DNA from: Saururus chinensis | Lineage: Eukaryota > Streptophyta > Magnoliopsida > Piperales > Saururaceae | Direction of reading: 5' to 3' | DNA length: 64,000 bases | Assembly: GCA_035235625.1 (NCBI GenBank) | Contig: CP141143.1 | Span: 7,174,501 to 7,238,500, forward strand | The notes under the pieces: model-generated | The model's database searches: none | The model's input: only the letters and a program-made list of their open reading frames with translations | What the model was told of the DNA's origin: nothing | Program-made: the position numbers and the translations under genes | Shown here: one piece after another, positions 37,000 to 49,200 of the stretch | How the letters are laid out: the number at the start of each line of letters is the position of its first letter | Numbering within the stretch: position 1 is the stretch's first letter

Positions 37000-39752
37000 T
37001 TGGCTGAATTTTATACTCTTAGGCACCCTTTATTTCGCTAAGGCGTATGGTTTCAGTCTGTATTTCCTTCTCTATCCTTTTTTTTAGAAATTTCATTTTC
37101 TCTATCTTAAAACTGGAAAAATGAGCGCATTATCTTAAAACTTGGTTTTTGTCTGGAAAATTGTCATTGATGTTGGTTTGGATAAATGAGCGTGTCTCAG
37201 TACAATTTTGTTGGACATTTATTAAAGAGGATTTCATTCTTGATAAAATTAGATTGTCGTTGGCCATTCATGTGGCGACTCCATGTTTTGGCCTTTGCAG
37301 GTCGTAGTTATTGACGCTCTGAGTTTTGAAACCTTAATGAGCGATGTTTCCGATTGCATGTGTTTTCTTTGAATGATTTTCATGTGTTTCTTTGATTATT
37401 TGTTTATGGGTATAAGTTTTGGTGGAATAATAATTTAATATATTAAGAAATTGATATTTTCTCATTCCTGAGACAATATTCTTTTTAGGATTAGTAGTTT
37501 GCCACCCTTTGTCTCAGCCAGCCCTTACATAGACTGATTTAGACAGCCCTTAGTTGTTAGTGACATTTGTTGCAGGTTGGTTAAAAGTATGGACCCTACT
37601 CGGGTTGGGTATACAGTGAAACTTAACCCAATTTGATCATAATAAGTCGGGTTTGGGTGTTCAAATTTAACCCGAATAACTATTTGGGTTTGAAGTATTC
37701 AACCCAACTTGACTTGTTTAAAGTTATAAATATAAATTTTGTTTATATTTATTTATATTTTATTAAAACTTTACCCTTATGGATCAGGTTTTGATTTTCA
37801 AGTTCAACATAAATAATTATTTAGGCCAGGTTTGAGTTAGCATTTTTTAATAGGTGTCAAGTTTAGGTCTCACAAAACTTACCCAAAGTCGTGATCCAAA
37901 CTCAACCCTATGACATCTCTAGTTAAAGGAGGGGTTGTGGTGGTAAACTACTTATCGTTCTATTAAGGTAATATAAATTGAATAGGTCATAGGGATGCCA
38001 CTTAGGGTCTATTGTTATATGCATGGAATTGGATCTATTGCAGTTCATTCTAGCCTGATCCCCCTAAACAAAGCGGGAAGAGTTTTTATGCTCATTGTGA
38101 GCTGATCGTAAATAATACATGTAAAGTGTTTATTTTTAATATTGACAGTGCGCATGTCAGTGTAAATCGTACTTGTACTAGTATATGCGCCAATCTTAAG
38201 AAATAAATATTTTATATACATTTCTTAAGCCTGGCTCATTGTTTAGAGTGGAGTGATGGTAAATGGGTAGCGGTCGGGGTTATCCCGTGTTGCCTTTCTG
38301 CTTTCCACCGAGTCGTGTTAGATCAAATGGGTGGGCGCCAGCGATTTTAAAATTTCTCATCGTTTATATGTCGTAATAAAATGTCCTAACTATAAAGATT
38401 TAATTCTTTTTTCGTTTGTTATATGAACCAAGTTTTGGTCTCGAGACTGAAGGCTGAAGTGGGAGGGAGTTGGTCTAGCAGGCCGACCTTGTTCCATCGG
38501 ATCCTCAATGAGACGGGGCACGCAGTTAAGATGAATAAACAACTATTCCTATCCCGGACCTCGACCTTCGTTTATGGAAAAAAATTTAGGTGTATGTAGC
38601 ATACCGTGCTATTCGTGTATTACACCACTCACAAAATGATTTATCATCGTAGCGTGTGGGACACCAGCCCATTTCTCGTTATTAGATGTCGATGGGTCGT
38701 ATTTCCCCTCTATGAGGCCAAGTGGGGCACTACCAATATTGAGAAGGCGAAACCTAGGAAATCCAAAATCAATGGAGAAATCTATGGATCAAATTTGACC
38801 AGATAAATAAAGGGAAGGCAAAATACAGCCCTGGCCACGGGAGGTAAAATCCTCAAAAAAGAGGAGCACAACAGAGGAGGTGAAGCAGAATGGGGGATAT
38901 AAGGAATGGAAGGGTGATGGTGCGATGGAGACACATAAATGCTGGAGCATCCTCGGGTACAAAACAATAGAGATGATGTAAATATCAAAATGAAACCAAA
39001 GGATAGGAAGGAGAAGGAATCTCCAAAACCCAGGATTCAACCCTTCCCTGTGAGAAGCCAAAAAAGGCGAAGGGGGGGCGGGGCGCAATCACGAAAACAA
39101 ACTTAGGGCAAAAAACATACTGTTTGCCACCCCTCCCAAAGGCCTCAACTCTGTTCCTGCCCAAGATGCTAATGCCGGAGCCGAACGCTGAAAGAGGCTA
39201 ATCAAGGGAGAAAGGGGGGAGGGCGGGCAGAAGAAGGGAGAAGGTAAACTCATTTATCTGTTGATAAATTAACCTGTGCGAAAAAAAACACATAAACTTG
39301 TTGAAAAAAAAAAAAGACAGCCACTCTGGCCTTTAGTATAAAAAGGTAAAAACAACAACACTCAACGAGATTAAGGTTATAATATAACTTTTCTAGTGAG
39401 ATGGAGGGAGTATTTGGTGGAAGCAGCTAAACAGGACCTAAAGTAAAGGTGAGCAAGTCAAATAATCACGTTTTGTATTTGGATACATGTTATAAAACTT
39501 ATTTAAATACATCGGATAAGAAGATGAAGAACTGCACTCGCAAGCAAATGCTTCACGCTCGTCTAATATTTGCTGGGAAGTAATCCGACGTTTCCACAAA
39601 AAAGAATTCGTCTTTTGATGTTTTTTAAACAAATCACACCATCGTTAAATTACATAATTATGAGCTAAGTAGCCCACGCTCTGGCATTCAACTCATGTAT
39701 CGAACCCCTTCCTACCGGATGCATGTATCTGTGTTATGGAAATGAAATTGAT
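37000..39752. other. Intergenic between VDAC and FLA
   Basis: Contains the VDAC 3' flank; an AACCCAA/GGGTTGGGT-rich stretch at 37,570-37,920 that looks like a decayed repeat ending TGACATCTCTAG; a one-ended MITE relative at about 38,087-38,240 (GGAAGAGTTTTTATGCTC); and a short G-rich stretch near 39,070. No gene is recognised. A GATGGAGGGAGTATT word near 39,400 is a lone Stowaway-type end. Confidence 0.4.
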
Positions 39753-40691
39753 TTAGAGGGCAGCTGCCACGCACACCATCCCCACAACAGCAGCAATGCG
39801 CGATGCAACCCGAGGAGCCGATGAAGGGTTGTCTGCAGCAGCAGCAGCAGGTCCAGGTGAACCGGCGTCCGTTGCCGGACCCGTTTGGACCTCGTCAGCA
39901 GTCGGGCCCGAAGCGCCGGGAGTGGGACCCACTTCTGGGATGTCGTCGTCACCAGGGGCGGGGGCGACGGGGCCATCAGCTGGAGAGTCAGCAGATGGAA
40001 CCTCACCGATGGACCCGTCGTCGGATTCCGGGGCGCCAGCAGGGGCTGTGGGGGCGGGTGGGGATGCAATGGTCGGGGCATCAGCGGAGCCAGAGGAGGC
40101 GGGTGCGGTGGCAGGTGCTGCGCTGCTCCTGGGGGAGGCAGCTGGGGGCGGGGTGGCGCTCGCATTCACGTTCTCTATACCGGCGGGGATGACTGCGCTG
40201 GTGATCTGCAGAACGGAGATGTTGTAGGGCTGGGACGTGACTAGCTTGACTACCTTGGAGTTGTGGGCCGAGCCTGGGACGGCGGACCCGATTGCGACTT
40301 CGCCGGAGTTGAGGTCGGTCACATTCAGGAAGCCCTGTTGGTTAGTGGCGACGCCGGAGCTCTGGAAGAGGGTGGTGAGAAGAGAGGTCTTTTTGGAGAG
40401 ATGGGAGAGCTTGTCCACATCGAAGTAGTCGAGCACCACATGAACGCTCACGATCCTTTTGAGTTCGTCCGCAGGCTTGCCGGACAGCGCTCCGGCAGCG
40501 TCGTTGTTGAGGGCGAGGACGGTGATGGTGTTTCGGCTGTTGACCTCGTCTGCCACCTTGGTCTGGGTGAGCATGCTGTTGAAGGTGGAGAACTCTGGGT
40601 ACTGGCCTAGGATCTTGGTGATGTTGAAGCCCATGGCGGAGGAGGAGAGGAGGAGGAAGAAGGAGAAGAAGAGCAAGGAGGTGGAAGCCAT
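39753..40691 (-). CDS. Fasciclin-like arabinogalactan protein (single FAS1)
   Basis: 312 residues, single exon. Signal peptide at about 1-21 (LLFFSFFLLLSSSAMG). One FAS1 domain at about 22-170, with an H1-like TITVLALNNDAAGAL, the central YFDVDKL, an H2-like SVLQITSAVIP and sequons NIT, NVT, NIS and NAS. Then a Pro/Ala/Ser/Thr-rich arabinogalactan part with many AP, SP and TP pairs (ATPPPAASPRSSAAPATAP onward). It ends in SSAPRVASRIAAVVG and a hydrophobic VCVAAAL tail, a GPI-anchor signal. It should sit on the outer plasma membrane or in the wall, heavily O-glycosylated, with roles in adhesion or wall formation. The layout fits the single-FAS1 FLAs related to Arabidopsis FLA3, FLA5 and FLA14; the exact orthologue is not settled. 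Confidence 0.93.
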   Translation of the reverse strand: MASTSLLFFSFFLLLSSSAMGFNITKILGQYPEFSTFNSMLTQTKVADEVNSRNTITVLALNNDAAGALSGKPADELKRIVSVHVVLDYFDVDKLSHLSKKTSLLTTLFQSSGVATNQQGFLNVTDLNSGEVAIGSAVPGSAHNSKVVKLVTSQPYNISVLQITSAVIPAGIENVNASATPPPAASPRSSAAPATAPASSGSADAPTIASPPAPTAPAGAPESDDGSIGEVPSADSPADGPVAPAPGDDDIPEVGPTPGASGPTADEVQTGPATDAGSPGPAAAAADNPSSAPRVASRIAAVVGMVCVAAAL

Positions 40692-42511
40692 TATTCACTT
40701 TATGTCTGTGTTCTTTTTTCTGCTTTAGTGTATCGTCGTCGTAAAAGAAAGAGAAAGAGAGGAATCGCTGGAGCTCAGGGGAAGAGAAGTCCTTCCAACG
40801 AGGCCTGAAAATGGAGCAATGGCGGGGGTGATATAAGTAAGAGGAGGAGGGAACGTGGGGAGGATATGGCGGGTGAAAAAGAATTGTGAGCTGTGGCCTG
40901 CAAAAATGGCGGGTAGATGTTTGAACTGGGTGGGAAGGAGCGAGAGATGATTAACTGATTCTGTGTTGGGTGGTTGACCTCGAGTCTCTGTGTATGGACA
41001 ACTTGAGGATTTTTCTTTGTGGACCCTCTCTTGTCACTTGTCCCTTCTAAATTTAGGAATTACTCCTAACTTGCTGAACAGAAATTGGGAAATTTGTTTT
41101 GGTTGGTAGGAACTTCACATGGTTATTTAGTTACACAGCAAAATATGATGTGGGATTTTGGATAACGAAGAGGATTACCAAGTAGTACAATCACACGGTA
41201 GATCACCTATTGGTGTAGAACTCTTCAGGATGTAATGCAAAATGCTCACGTCTAAGTTTTCAAATATCTAAAATTATACTCTCTCCGTCCCAAAATAAAT
41301 GGCCTACTTAATTTGTTAAAATCAATTAATTTTAATTTATTTTAAAAAAAAACTAAATAGAACATTTATTTTAAGACAAAGAGTATTAATACTAAAGAAT
41401 TGTTCGGGACAAAAGATGCCCTATCTAAGACTCGTATTAGTATATTGGTCACAATAATTTTTCCATTGGGGATGTATCTGAGCTCCCCTGACTCTGCCCT
41501 TGCCCTTACCAAAAGTCTACCACGTAATTCCATAGATAATAAAATCTCGAAATGATGAGCGCTAAGAGTTGGGCGAACACACTGCCAGGTGCATCTTAAT
41601 TATTGTGACCACGTGCACCTTAATTATTTCCTAGCGAATAATATTATTTGTGTGGTCAAATGTTTGTTTCAAACTAGAAGGTAGTAATGTAGTATCAAGT
41701 AAGATGCAACTGTTTAATTTTGGTACAAAGTGGAGTTCATAATATTTACTGTTTAACTATTTAAGGCTATCCTATTAAACTGGAGTTGTGATAATTGATT
41801 ACAGTTACCTATTCTAACAACTTATTTTTTACCGACAATTTATCTCTCATTGTTTGAGGAAGCTGGCAACAATAAATAATATTCGGAAGTGTCTTGCACA
41901 GAAGGCTTAGAATACGCCCATTTACGCCAAGGGCTCGTCGGCATGGGCTTTTGTGGGAAAGAAATGCCCCGTACGTGCAAGTTTTGTTGGAAATATAGCA
42001 CCTTATGTGTCTTACATGTAGTTCAAACTGTCACATCAAGTTTTGTATCTGCTTTCCCTCCTAAAAAGAATTGGAGAAAGGGAAAACAAGCTAACCATTG
42101 CCAAACGAGCCCCAATCGTAGCAGTGGAGGAAGCAAAAACACAAGATAGGAATGGCTTTTCTTCAAGCAAGAGATAATGTTTCAAAATTGCATTCTATAT
42201 ATCAAACAATAAAAGTGTCATTCACAATTGGTAGTTAAATTGATGTCACCTATTTTACTTGAAAGCGCCAAGATAACTAAAAAGTCTAAGTATACGATAA
42301 CTACTTCCAGCCCTCCTTTCTCAAGGTGAAGAAACTATACTAACAAAACCTTATGTTACAAGTTACTTCTCGAAAGGTCCGTACCCCCAAGCACATGCCA
42401 AGAGGCTATTTCAACTGGTTTAGCTCGATTGTTTAGACAGCAAGCTAATAAATCCAAACTTTTAGTTCTACAGACCAAATACTCATTGACATTAGGAAAA
42501 GCCATCCGCCT
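40692..42511. other. FLA promoter side and intergenic
   Basis: The first 150 bp carry GAGA-rich sequence on the plus strand (CT-rich leader of the FLA gene on the minus strand). Beyond the Stowaway element at 41,279, no gene is recognised. Confidence 0.4.
41279..41383. mobile_element. Stowaway MITE, short
   Basis: TA on both sides (41,277-41,278 and 41,384-41,385). Left CTCTCTCCGTCCCAAAATAA, right in reverse CTCTTTGTCTTAAAATAAAT. Only about 105 bp, so probably an internally shortened copy. Confidence 0.75.
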
Positions 42512-45104
42512 TCACAAAAGTATTTGTGGGGACATACACTCATCTTCTACCAGAGGAATGGTTCTCCAAGCTTGTAATCTAAACTCCTCACTTCCTTCAC
42601 CTGCAATACAATTTGAAATTAGTTTGACATAACAGACATAGACAAGAATAAAAAAATGCTAGAACGAGGATTGATCCTACCCTCAACATCAAAGCCCTTC
42701 TGAATGCACATGGCTGAATAATGAGAATCAGCCAGCTCGAACAACAAAAAGTGCCAATTGGTGGTCAGGATCACGGGATCATCAACATCTTCTACAACTA
42801 TTACCGACCTCTGAATGATAACAAAAGGGGGCACAAAGACTACATAAAAACTTAATGTACAAAAAATAACGGAAAACATTTGCAAGACAAATGACAGACA
42901 AATTAACACTATTGTTGAATGTAAGGGACGTTTTGTACCTTGTGCTGTACCTCAGTGCCACCTTCCGCAGTTTGTTCCTTGCTCTTAGTCTTGATTTGTA
43001 TCGTAAAAGTCCTAAAGGGTGCAGCCGAGAAACCTCTTCCTAGTGCTTTCACATATGCTTCCTAGAAATCGATTACCCATGTAATTGATATATACAAAAT
43101 GTTACTATTTTACAATCAGTCATTAAAACTCCTTCAAGGCATGTGATGTTATTTAAATTTTATTCAACGCACTCAACAAGTAAGAACATAATTAGAATCT
43201 AGCCCGACATTAATTGTTATATGTATGCCTTTTTCCATTTAAATATGTTATTTAAAAAACTCTTCTAACTTAAGAATGACTACATTGGTGGTGATGTCAT
43301 CTTAAGACCCCACTCTTGTCTTGCCTACCTTTTCTTTTTGTTTTACCCTATTCTGGGTAAAGGTGATAATTTGTTTCACCTTCATAATATCTATGAAAAT
43401 GAACAAAGCTGGGGAAATGGGGTAAAGTCAAGGAATAATTTGAAACCTCTTCATGACCTATAACAATTTTGTACTAGACCATGGTATAAGATAATACTCT
43501 GCAGCTAGACCATTTCAAAATAATAAAATACATATAAGAACCGAAAAAAAACCAAAACTGCCATTACAAGAACTGAGCAGGGCTGCATAATTCAAAACAA
43601 ACAACTTCATTAAAACTTACCTTTAGTGTCCATAGTTTAATAAACTCTTTGCGTTGAATCTCAGGGTCAGAGAACATATTCAGGAATTCAGCCTCTTGGG
43701 GTGTAAAGTACCGTTTTGCAAAATTTGCAATACTGTTTTTTATCTTCCTTTCCTTTTCTTCTACATCAATTCCGATCTATAATAAAAAAAACATAAATGT
43801 CACTAATCATAAATAGAGCATAGCTCTCCACCTCCAGCCCAATGAGCAGAAGCTCACAACATAAAAAACTAGGAACATCAATCCAGAATATAGTTTTTAT
43901 AAATTGAGGGAGTCATCACAACTAAGAAGGGCAACAATATTACTGGCATATTCACTGTCACACCACAAGCAATTAAAGAAGTTGAATGTGAGATATTAAA
44001 ATGCAAAGGTGGTGGGTTCCAATTCTGCTGATGTTGCCAAACTACCTGCACAAATGTACAACTCATATAAACACACAAATTCAATCCATATATTGCAAGA
44101 GAAACAGTGAATGCAAAAAAGGTAAAGAAAAGGTAAAAGGGGCAAATGAAGAAGCTAAAGGGCAAGTAATTACTCAACTGTATAATCAAGTTAATACTCT
44201 ACCTCTGGTTTACCAAACTTGTTCTTCCTGAAATTCAGGGATGCTGGATTTACGTGAGAATTTGTATCTGATCTAATATCAATTAGACGAACATGTCAGA
44301 ATCACGACCATTTTTCAGAATGCCTTCCAACTTGTTTAAACATAGTGATTCGATGGCCAATAATCAGCAGCTTATTTCATACATAGGAAATGTACATGTA
44401 AGGAATTTAGATATAGGCACTCACATCTGGCAATGGTGGATCGCACCAGTACACGGGCTAACAAGGCTCTTTTCTTATTGTCATCATTCATGGACAGAAT
44501 ATCCCGTCTTTCACATGGTGATAGCAAGTTCAGATAACTGCTCAAGAGGGATTCGTCCTGCACTTCACGGGTATCAATATACCAACAATGGGCCTCCCTG
44601 CAAATGCCGCAAATTACCAACATCTCACCATCATTACAGACCGAATACAATAGAATCATTATTTGAGCTTATACTGTATGTCCACAGAAAGCAACATAGA
44701 TACGAACCATCGGCTGTAACTTAAAAAACCAGAAAACATGGAATTAGGAAAAGCAAAAAATTCCACAGATGGCATCGAAGTTGAGGTCTAGTCTCATATG
44801 GCAAACCATAAGCCATTTCGAGCCAATTTCACCAACGTACAACGAAGACCATATAAGAGGGGCATAGTTTTGCCATTGAAGTTTTGAACAAGATCGGAGA
44901 AAGGATGGTAAGTATGGTGCTGGTTGCTCCATAGAAGATATAAACAAAAAGGAGAGAGCACCCAAAAAAAGAAATCGGGCCTTATGTTCGGATTCCATCC
45001 AACTGTTCTAACTTACAGAGCAAGGCCAAGGAGACTTACCTCGGACGCGGAAGCGACACGGGAAGCAAGCCACCCACCCTCCTGGCCATGCAAGTCATCT
45101 GCAT
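42512..45104 (-). CDS. 4'-phosphopantetheinyl transferase, mitochondrial type
   Basis: Eight exons on the minus strand: 45,104-45,040; 44,597-44,421; 44,272-44,203; 44,045-43,944; 43,776-43,621; 43,061-42,939; 42,810-42,681; 42,600-42,512. Frames join to 303 residues. It moves 4'-phosphopantetheine from CoA onto a serine of acyl carrier protein. Key motifs: LLSPCERRDILSM; NFRKNKFGKPEV; PLHFNISHSTSLIACGVTV; the magnesium-binding GIDVEEKERK; and WTLKEAYVKALGRGFSAAPF, the hallmark W..KEA..K, split by an intron after WTLK. The N-terminus (MQMTCMARRVGGLLPVSLPR) is basic without acids, like a mitochondrial presequence, and the match is to the Arabidopsis At3g11470 type that serves mitochondrial ACP, not the LYS5-like type. 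The exon 2 donor is uncertain (see findings). Confidence 0.92.
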
Positions 45105-46277
45105 ACAGAAACTCCGACTGGCACGACTTGAGCTCGACCAATTCCACGTGAACGTGACGTCTCGGCAAGAGACGATTGAAGCTCTGTGAAGTCCAGAAGA
45201 GGCGAGATTGGAAATTTGGAAGGAGGATTATTCTGAAAACTTAAAAAATCCCGTCAAGGATTAAGCCAGTTTTTATGCAGAACTCTGGTTACGGGTTGAA
45301 AAGATTAAAAGGACCGGCCTGATGGCCAATTATCTGCAATAATGCAAACAACAATCCAACTGACCCGGCCCGTTTAAGAGAGGTAAAGAGAAGGTCTCAA
45401 CATAATATTACCTTTCTGAAATCCAGTGCTTTCCAGGCGGCCGGCGGCGACCTGGTGAAAAAAAAAAAGAAACTCACTCCCAGTCTGCCACCGCCTCGCG
45501 CCGGCGAGATCTCACTGTTAAAAAAAGAAGAAGAAGGCAAAGCCGGAATCTTTCATACCTCTTACCATCCCTGTTCGTAGTCGAGCGCGTCGTCGTAGCG
45601 GTCGAGGCGAGGATGTCCTGTGGGATGGCCGGGCCGGTGGCGGTCGAGGCGAGGATGTCCTGTGGGATGGCCGGGCTGGTGGCGGCCGAGAGGATGGGAG
45701 CGAACATGGGCGAATTTTTTAAAAAAAGAAAAGAAAAAGAAAATAACGATCGGACGGCTAGCGTGGATTTAACTTGACACCCGGTAGTCACTTAGATCAT
45801 CTGAAAAGCGAAAATTTAAAAGAGCATGCCATTCTCGTGCTGCTCATCACTTTTCTTGTAGCAGGACACAAATGTGACGTTCGCTTCACGGCGTGGGGCG
45901 GTGTGGGGGCCGTCTAAAGAAAAGACCATGATGAAATGCACGCACAAGTCGCTTCCCTTCAGCGACAAAAGCTTAGAGAGCAGCGTCCGTCACGTTGCTT
46001 TGCCCCTTTTTCCGATAAAAGCCGTGGTGAGCCGGCTGGTATGTGGGTTGGGGATGGTTGGCCCACAGCTCCCCGTACGGTGACAGGGCCCAAAGCCCAA
46101 AATTTAGATTAAACAAACGGTATTTACCGCTCCAAATATAAATCCCATTCCTTTACATTTCAAATTCCCGAACACACAACCACGCCGGATTTCGCGTCAG
46201 GCCAAAACCCTTCCTCTCCCCTTCCCCATTTTTCCCCCTTTTTCTTTTTATCTCTTCTCTGCATCGAAATTCTGGAA
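45105..46277. promoter_or_regulatory. Divergent intergenic region between PPT and MSD1-like genes
   Basis: About 1.17 kb separates the two start codons, which face away from each other. The part near 46,085-46,120 has GGGCCCAAAGCCCAAAATT, a TGGGCC-type (site II) setting common in promoters of plant housekeeping genes. A 42-bp tandem duplication lies at 45,601-45,684. Whether the genes share a promoter is unknown. Confidence 0.5.
45601..45684 (-). repeat. 42-bp tandem duplication, coding-like on the minus strand
   Basis: Two copies of a unit beginning GTCGAGGCGAGGATGTCCTG, differing at one base. The length (14 codons) keeps frame. On the minus strand a frame from 45,791 to 45,474 reads PAIPQDILASTAT twice, after a possible internal start MFAPILSAATS. 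No family is recognised, so a gene is not called; it could be an upstream exon or leader of the phosphopantetheinyl transferase transcript. Confidence 0.5.
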
Positions 46278-49200
46278 ATGTCTGCAACAGATCTCAACTT
46301 CGGTCTCCTGGTATTTTTCTTTTGTGCTACTCCAAAATCTCTTATCGTTTTATCTACTGTATGTTCGTGCTTCGTACTTCTCTTTTTGCACTCTTGTGTG
46401 GCTTCTAACAATGCCTCCTCGATCTCAACCTGTGCAGGCATCTGCGCACTCCGGACACGTTCTGGGGTAAGATTTCCAGCCTTCTCTGTGATCTTAGTTT
46501 CCTTTATTTGTTTCTTTCGTCAATGTCGTGCTTTTACATGTTTTTAGTGCAGTATTATCCAAGTCTTCGTTGTGTGTGGATGAATTGTGAATTGTGTGAT
46601 GCAGAGATCATACATTTGCAAATGTTGATAATCTCGACCACTGCACTAAGTATTTGAACCAGACTTTGGTTACCTTCGGGTTCCCCTCTTCTCTAGATCT
46701 CTTCGCAAATGATCCCGTTAGTCTCTCCTTTTTTTTGTCCTTTTTTTGTTTTTTAAAACTGGAGCAAAACCATGTCATGTGATTTATGGTTTGGTAAATG
46801 ATGTTTGTCAGGTCTCGGTTGCCCGCACTTGTAATTGCATCTACGCTCTTCTCCAGCAGAGGCAGCGTGATATTGAATTTCGTGAATCTGCAAACGACCA
46901 GAGGCAAAGGTAAGGATATTTCAATTTGATTAACTCTTTACCTATATGAAGTATAAACGTGTGTAGCTTGCTTTTTAATGCTTTCTGTTTCATCTGTTGT
47001 TGCTTGCTTTTACTGTATTAGATAACTCTGTCATTCTAAATTTATCACGAGTTCTCTCTCTTATTAGCTTTGTTCTTTTTTGTGTAGATTGCAGTCTGAC
47101 ATATCGAGATTAGAGGCTAAGATTGCACGACTTGAGTCACAAGTTGCTGGCAAGGACCGAGAGATTGCCACAATGACTCGCATGGTTGGATGCACACTTT
47201 TATATTTTTGTAGAACTACTTTCAGACAAATATTGTCTTGCTATAGTCTTTTCTAATGTCTATATTGCAGGAGGCAAAAGCTACAGCTGCTTTCAAGGCA
47301 CAAATTGAAAAGCTTCAGCAGGAAAGGGATGAATTCCAGAAAATGGTAATTGGTAATCAGGTGCGTTTCCACTTCTTCCTCATCCTTCCTGTTTCAGCTT
47401 TATGGAAATTCTTCTCATGATATCTAGATTTACAGCTCAAACTTTTATTTAGGTTCATTTAAGAAATATTGTTAAAAGTGGCCATAATATCACTTGTGTG
47501 AAGGGAACATATATGATTCTTTATTTTTTTTGGTACTGGATTTCATTGTATGCCACAGAATCCCATCTCCATGAAGCATGGAGTTGGGGGAGTGGATGAT
47601 AGAGATGTTTGATTACATGGTTTACCTCTATTTGAGTTGAAAATGTTCACTTCGCTAACTATTTGAATTTTAGATGTGAAGTAGGCTTTTCATGTTTGCA
47701 GTTCATGCATTTTGGGATGTGAGCACTCCTCACTAACACTGACCTTAATTTTTTTTATATTACTTTAACAGCAAGTGCGAACTCAACAGCTACATGAAAT
47801 GAAGAAGCGGGAAAAAGAGTATATGAAATTGCAGGTAAGTTATATCTATAAGCATGATTGTCTTTTGAGGTCACTGAATGTACAAACAGCTATAGATTTA
47901 TGAATTTTCAGGAGAAATTAAACCAAGTCTTAATGGAGAAGAAAAAAGAATCTAGATCAGGCATGGAGATTATGAACTTACTCCAGGTATCTGGTCATTT
48001 TATGGCTGCTTGATGGGATATGATTTATATGTAATCACCTAACACCAATTGCAATGTACAGAAAGAAGGGCGACAACGTGGGACGTGGAATGGAAAGAAG
48101 GCTGACAATGATTTTTCCAAAATGATTGTAAGGGATAATGCCTTTTATGTTTGTTCAGTTTCTGTGTAGTTACAGATTATTTTTCATTCAAACTCACTAA
48201 AATTTGCAGGTAGATGCATATGAAGTGAATAAACGAGAGTTAATGGCAGAAAATGCTGATTTGAGGGCCTCATTGCGTTCCTTACAGGTTAACCGTCAAC
48301 TTTCCATGTGGTTGTATATATATACATCCTGGATTTGGGGTGTAATAGCTTGTTCTGCTGAAGTTTATTAACCTGATTTGAATTTTTAAGTGACCATGAA
48401 TCAATTAGTCATCAGTATTGGACTCTAAGTTGATTGTTGTTAATTAATCTGCCAAATAATTTTTTTAAAATTGTACAGCTTGAAGTTGTAAGCAAAAAGT
48501 GATTTGTTATTTTTGAAATGATCAGCAAAAATGTAGTTTCATGCTTCAAAATAATTTGCTGAAATTTTTTTATTTTAACTGAAGGGTCTATTGGATGTCA
48601 TTTGAAGGGGAAAGGAAAGGGCCTTTATGCCCATTTGCCTTTTATTAAATTAAAGGCAAATGGGTTTATGTTTGGTGCTGCAATGGCCTAGATGGGAGGA
48701 AAGGCCTTTCTAGCTAAACCCTCCTCCTTTCAGTCACCATGTTAAAAGGAGAAAAGGCATCTTTCTGTTTCAAATTATTCGCTTTTCTGCCTTTTATAAC
48801 AATTCCATGGTTTTAAAGGTTGTGTTCCCTTTTTCCAAACTAAATGGCTCTTCCAAGCACATGTTAACAAGAAATGGGCTTCAAAGGTTTAAAAGCCGCT
48901 TTCCCTAATGAACCTGAAGTTGCTGAGAATTTTGAAATGAAATCTTTTGAGAATGCAGTTTGTTTTAACTGTGTGGATTATTGGAATCTTCATTTTTTTG
49001 TTATACTAAAGTAATGATTGCTAGCGTTTAATTATCTTCATTGGACTATATGTACGCATTTAACTTATACTAGTATTAGTACATTAGAGGCTGGTAATAT
49101 AGTGGTTTGTTAATTGTTAAGCCGTGCATTTGTTTTTGCTGGGGAAATTGTAGGGATGGCCGTTGCTTTCTGTGATTCTCGATGCCTATTGTACTATCAT

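Noticed and set aside
46438-46466. Reading exon 2 of the MSD1-like gene as PDTFW in another frame
   Set aside because: It would need a non-canonical junction; the canonical GT-AG sites give a consistent phase (ASAHSGHVLG, then DHTFANVDN).
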